In this document: positions 59,161 to 64,000 of the stretch, piece after piece
Position numbering within the stretch: the first letter of the stretch is position 1
How the letters are laid out: every line of letters starts with the position of its first letter
Assembly (NCBI GenBank): GCA_914767715.1
Contig: OU612066.1
Span: forward strand, 9,245,001-9,309,000
Length of the DNA: 64,000 nucleotides
Direction of reading: 5' to 3'
Origin: Membranipora membranacea
Lineage: Eukaryota > Bryozoa > Gymnolaemata > Cheilostomatida > Membraniporidae
Translations under genes and position numbers: made by a program
Notes under the pieces: model-generated
Databases searched by the model: none
What the model saw: the letters and a program-made list of their open reading frames with translations, nothing else
Told to the model about the DNA's origin: nothing

Positions 59161-60025
59161 TTGTTTGCACTATAATGACAAAGTTATCTCTCTTGTCACA
59201 TAGCTATTTTTCATAAATCACTTTGCTTTTGTGAACGAGAGTGGCAAGTCATGCTATTATTCTTATTGTGAAGATGGAGATTTTATAATTATACTCCAAT
59301 CTTTTACCATATCTACACTACACTAGTCTGGTCTTCACACCTGATCGTTTCTGTAATAGCATCACACGACGTAAGCTATTTTAATAAGTAAAGTAATCTA
59401 TTATGTTAATGTCGCATTGCTCGATCTGACCTCGCTACTTGTATAACTTGGCAATTTTATATTAATTGACAATTAGGCTACTGGCTAAATATTTTCTTTT
59501 CCTTTTTCCTTTTTTGGCACTTTGTTCACACGTATGCATTGTCAGTTTGGAATGTCAGTTAATAGAGTAATACTTTTCTAGGGATTCGTAATACCCGTCT
59601 GCCCAGCTCGACTATATTCTAAAGTCCCGGCACCGAGATGTGTAATAAACACATTTAAGTTGTAAGTGCATTTCCATTTTTTTGTGTGAACAAAACCTTG
59701 ACGTATTACAATGTATGAATGAGAAACTGTATTTGATGTAATGACTAATTAATTACGTTCTGTTTGATATAACTCTATTATAACGATATTAATAGTTTCT
59801 GTCCAATATTATAGACGATGCCGGTATCAGACAAATTTAATATTTGTATACTTTAATCTCGGTTCAAGTCGGATCGGAAAATTAATGTAAGTTTAAATCG
59901 ATGATCATTTTTGTCATGTATATTCCTTCACATATTTTAATGTCAGGCTTATGCGTTTTATGTAATATTCACTATAATTCTCATAATATGTAGCTGGCAT
60001 GACTAATGCATTGTTTTGTTATTCA
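59161..60025. mobile_element. 865-bp insertion of unknown type between two LINE fragments, possible solo LTR
   Basis: AT-rich and non-coding, it lies between two RT fragments. CAGAG occurs directly at both edges (59156-59160 and 60026-60030). An AATAAA lies near 59642. A 5-bp duplication, no inverted ends and an internal poly(A) signal would fit a solo LTR, but the ends are not a clear TG..CA pair. Confidence 0.35.
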
Positions 60026-60030
60026 CAGAG

Positions 60031-61028
60031 CACGATTTCAACAATAAGAATATTAACAACCAAAGAAAAGCATTCTATTGTTCGGTTGCTGATAGTCATT
60101 CCTGACCTGGTCCGAGTACACCAGGGGTGTTGTTTATCTCCACTTTTGTTCTCTATATACACTAATAGGATTACCTCTAGCCTGAGCAATATTACTGTAA
60201 TTAAATACGCAGACGACACCTGCATTATCGGCTTCATTTGCAATTGATCTAAATACTTATTTTGATGAGGTTAAAAGAATTTCTAAACAATGTGATGCTT
60301 TAAATCTTTTATTAAACCCAACTAAGACCCAATGAATTATGTTCTCAACCCAACATGTTAAACCTCATACCCCTACACTTGTATTGAATGGAACAGATAT
60401 TGTATTGTCTGATAAAGTTAATTACCTTGGTGTTATAGTAAGTAGTAAGTAGTGTTTATAATCTTTGGCTATAGTGGATCAGGATTTAAGATTTCATGAG
60501 CATGTACAATCAGTGGTTACAACAGCAGCTAGAAGAATGTATATTGTTAAGAATTTTGTGTATTTTAGCTCTAAACCTCTAGGCAATACGTTATTCAAAA
60601 GCTTTATCATGACCCTCATCTCCTATTGTTTCATCTTTACTTGTATCTATGCCAGTGATAAAAAGGCTATCAGAAAGATTTTTAAAGATTGTTTAAAACT
60701 TGGTATTGAGTGTCACGACATAGATTTACACATTCAGAAATTAACTAAAACACTTGCTATCAAATACATTGAAGACGATGACCATTTCATTAATGAATCT
60801 TTGAGTCAATGCCCCTCCGGAAGATATTGTACTGTTAAATATAGAGGAGCATGGGGCAGAGACAGTTTTTTACGCCACCTTGTACACATTTTAAATGATA
60901 TGTTGTTTTGAATAATCCTACAGAGTTTTTTTTTCCATTTTTGTTCATGTCTTCTTTTAAGGCCAGTATTTACACTGAATTTCGCAACATGTAATATTGT
61001 CTGTGATATGTAATAAATCAATCAATCA
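60031..61028 (+). mobile_element. CR1/L2-like LINE, 3' fragment of a second copy
   Basis: Contains the RT block QGCCLSPLLFSIYTN followed by KYADDTCI (the catalytic YADD), LNLLLNPTKTQ, KVNYLGVIVSS and the C-terminal domain (DLRFHEHVQSV, RRMYIVKNF, LISYCFIFTCIYASDKKAI). The 3' end is a tandem ATCA run (about 61015-61029). Its 5' edge (ILTTKEKHSIV before QGC) overlaps in protein terms with the end of the upstream fragment (FLTNRVQRTIV..GTPQ), so the two are separate copies and not one broken element. Confidence 0.82.
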
Positions 61029-61474
61029 ATAGTATTTCGTTCTATAATTAGAAAAAAATGAATATTTATATGTTCATGATAATATTCTTGTGCTTTTTTT
61101 ATGGGAGGCATTGGCAAAGTATTGTTATGAAAGAAATTGTTATACATGACAAGGCTTACACTAAGTAATATACCACCAACTTTGTCCTTCTCCTTCTCTA
61201 CTGGTGAATATTGTTCAGTTTTTTTATTTCCTTTAGTATTTGCAAATTCTTTAGGTATACGATTGTTCCTCAGGCATTCCATAGCAGAAAAAAAAAACAA
61301 TGAATCAGGCTCTGGACAAGTAAACCAGGCTAGGGTGAATTATGCTAAGGATTTGTTCCCCGCCACCATTGAAACTTTTTATATCCTTGCAGTTTATAAG
61401 CAACAATAATTTCATCATTGCTTCTCAAACTGCTACTAACATCGCTATGGAGCTGGAAATCGATAATCATCTTT
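61028..61474 (-). repeat. Inverted copy of block R1/R2 with a conserved short frame
   Basis: Matches 39708-40035 and part of 40270-40440 in reverse. The minus-strand frame at 61300-61022 (ECLRNNRIPKEFANTKGNKK and KDKVGGILLSVSLVM) agrees closely in protein with the plus-strand frame near 39870-40015. I do not recognise it. It could be an old exon or transposon coding remnant. Confidence 0.7.
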
Positions 61475-61749
61475 GAGTTATTTTGATTGAGGTTAGATGC
61501 CATTCCACCAAAGCCTTGTCACGCCGCCACTGGTTTTGGTTTTTTAGGATTTTTGGGTGACCAAAAAAGGTCAAAAAACCCAAACCAGTGGCCGCATGAC
61601 AAGGCTAATTCTATCAGGCACTTCAGTTCTCTGCTTATATATCTTTCACAACCTCTACCGTGCTGGGTACCAAATAGTGCAGAGAACCATGGACGCGGGG
61701 AGGAAGTTTGGCTTCTCAAGTGATTCGCTTACTTTGTCTGACTATTGAG

Positions 61750-62290
61750 ATATTCATCAGCTAATAATAGATTCACATGTTCTTACCTCTGAAGCTTGTT
61801 AGAGTTGTGGAGTTTTTGGCAGTTCTGTTGCGTTAAATTCAGGAAATTTGAACATGTATATCAGAATTATGTTGGCATTTCCTGTTTAAACTATGGTTAA
61901 CAAAAGTTGCTTCCTAATGTGGGAACTTCTCCCGTAATTTCAACAATTAAAAGAAGTAATCATATAATATTAGCTGAAGCACAGAGTTTGGGATATATTC
62001 CAAACATCCTGGATGAAGTATATATATATAATTATATATATAATATTTGTAATTATATATATATATATAACATAGTTATATATATATATATATAACATAG
62101 TTATATATATATATATATTTTTATATATTATATTAGGCATGACATAATAATACCTGTTCACAGAGTGGATACTGCTTTTCCAAGGATTATCAAGAAACTC
62201 TCCCAGACAATGCTTGCAGAAGCTACGATGGCAAGCTAGACTTAGTTAGAAGTCGCAGTGTTTGCTTCGAGCATAATCGGAACCTCTGTT
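61750..62290 (-). pseudogene. BFAR-like paralogue E, RING remnant
   Basis: 62270-62150 resembles the RING1 exon of paralogue D: LACHRSFCKHCL is followed, after a one-base frameshift, by KQYPLCEQ and the donor CAG|GTATTA. Near 61755-61795 the sequence 'GATTCACATGTTCTTACCT' resembles the donor edge of the coiled-coil/TM exon in D (near 52517-52540). The rest of the gene is not found, so this is the most decayed member of the cluster. Confidence 0.65.
62010..62125. repeat. Interrupted (TA)n satellite
   Basis: Several TATATA runs separated by 'CATAGT' and 'ATTTGTAAT'. Three units of (AT)n-ACATAGTT are recognisable. Confidence 0.9.
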
Positions 62291-62299
62291 CAAATGCAA

Positions 62300-64000
62300 T
62301 GCAATGCGGATGTTTTGATGGATAACCTTAAAACAGTCAGTCAAACCTTTCTCAATATCATGTTGTTTTTTGTGTCGCCCGGACTGAGTTGCTATACCTT
62401 CCTTCTTTATAGCGGTATGCACATTTTGAGTAGAAGCAACATGTGCCACATGTACTTTTAGATGCCACATGCACTTTTAGATGCCCCGTTGTTTCTTAGC
62501 TACAGCAAAACAGCAAAACTGAAATCCCAGATGACTTCCAATAGGTAGGGCCAGGGGGTCACGGATACAGCCCTGAATCACAATATCATATAATCTTGTG
62601 AGTTCTCATTGAGATGTTGTTTGTTTTTGTACGTGACAGCCTAACATGTATCTCATAGCATTCCTTACAATAATCTATTGTGTGTTAATATAATTGTGGG
62701 GCGGGGCGTGGGGTGTTTTTATTATGCATTCCCACAACCAGGAAGTTATGCTGTGCTCAAATTTCCTATTCTCAATGTTTTTTTTTTGCTCGCCATTATG
62801 GACTTTAAAGATTTTTTGACAATAAAGCAGCGGTCTACAATTTTCAACTCACTTTTTGCCCTTAGGTGATAACAATGATCAAGGAGTTGTTACTGTCAAT
62901 GAGCTGCAATGATTGATCTGCTGATTGCATAGTAAGCTATACAACCACAATAACATGAATACTCTCAGATTAACTGCTGCTGAAATGTTGTGCCAACACA
63001 AAGAACAAAAGAAAAGGTGCAATGAATCTTGCACCAGTTCAGTTTTCCCTCCATGTTTGAGTCAAACGCACTGTGCAGAGCACAATGATCTAATGACATA
63101 ATCGACAAATAAAATTTATATAATATGTATATATATTTATATATATATATTGTTAATGATATTATATTTCCTTTGTGTTTCCTTTTTTTTGTATTTCTGT
63201 TTTCTGACACTGAGTGAAAAACGTTTCCAATGAGATGAATTTGGCTGCCAATAAAAGTATATATATGCCAGTGCTGTCCCCAGGATTTTCAGTGGAAAGG
63301 TGGGAACGGACAATAGAACCAACAAACAATTTGATGGTTGGGCTATCTGTGTACAAGTAATACCTAGAACCTGTAACAAATGGCTTAAGTGCATTTATTG
63401 GGCAAGATAGCACCAAATCTCCCCTGAATACAAATAGTGAGTTTTTTTATCATGTTTTTCACACTGGCATGCAATACAAAATCAGCTCAGGATCATTCTT
63501 GCCCAAGATCTGGATTGAACTCAAATCTTATTTATTGAGGATGACAGGAAATCCTGAATTATTATTTCCTAACGAGAATATTGATGTTTACTGATGAAAA
63601 TGATTATTGACAATAGAAAATTGCAAAGGCTCCTTGTATTAGTGGAAAGGCGGAACCTTAACCAGCCTTGCTGGGGATAGCACTGACGGTATTATTAGTT
63701 TCTGTTTACATTCCATATTGCACGAAATCAGCACCAGTATTAGTGGAAAGGCGTTACGCCTAACCCACAGTGCAGCACTGTATATGTTCTGCTTATTCTT
63801 TCTATGTTTATGTCGTAATCTCAGTTCTAGGTTTCTCACGCGATCACTATTGGTTTTTGTGGCGTTGTGACAAGACTATCTCAGTTCGATATGCATACTT
63901 AGACTAGCCACTTCTGCCTATCGCTGTACATCATGCATCAGAGCATCCTTTTATATCCCATTTGATATGTATTACAAAAAAATTGTGGTTTTAGCTATCA
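62300..64000. other. Right flank, no gene recognised
   Basis: Contains a (TA)n-rich run near 63120-63150 and 'TTAGTGGAAAGGCG' twice (63639, 63739). A short piece near 62553-62577 has hAT-like ends (CAGGGGGTCA..GATACAGCCCTG) resembling the 43800 element. No convincing coding exon. Confidence 0.4.

Overview
This window is nuclear DNA from an invertebrate animal. Evidence for this is small GT-AG exons separated by AT-rich introns, a troponin-I-like muscle gene fragment, animal-type BFAR and PIGW genes, and a dense load of CR1/L2-like LINEs, tRNA-derived SINE sequence and many families of short DNA transposons. I cannot name the species. A deuterostome or other bilaterian fits, but that is inference.

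Layout. 0.4-1.3 kb: last part of a troponin-I-like gene (minus). 2.2-7.3 kb: an intact four-exon BFAR-like gene (RING, membrane segment, SAM, membrane segments; minus) with a LINE and a SINE in its first intron. 9.4-14.1 kb: an intact eight-exon PIGW gene (GPI inositol acyltransferase; plus) with several TIR elements in its introns and a long-TIR MITE just downstream. 16.4-18.0 kb: a decayed 28S rRNA copy split by a TA-flanked MITE that carries a tRNA-like segment. 20-30.5 kb: two tandem copies (minus) of a CCR4/nocturnin-type EEP nuclease gene. Both carry frameshifts, one has a premature stop and the other has a nested transposon pair inside an exon. 31.2-32.4 kb: unrecognised exons. 34.8-39.1 kb: a nine-exon L-threonine aldolase (plus), complete in phase but with one in-frame TAA. 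39.7-62.3 kb: an accessory block built from inverted, decayed copies of the BFAR-like gene. These are a RING-less copy (41.5-42.7 kb, plus), a pseudogene split by a 1.8-kb TIR element (45.7-50.3 kb, minus), an intact copy that appears to encode two RING fingers (51.6-54.3 kb, minus) and a last RING remnant (62.2 kb). A hAT transposon with transposase remnant (43.8-45.6 kb) and LINE copies (56.4-61.0 kb) are interspersed.

The genes do not form a pathway. BFAR and PIGW are both endoplasmic-reticulum membrane proteins and sit head to head over about 2 kb, but I see no stronger functional link. The most notable points are the BFAR family expansion with a double-RING member, and the large number of transposon insertions whose target-site duplications can be read directly, several confirmed by an interrupted gene or an uninterrupted paralogue.
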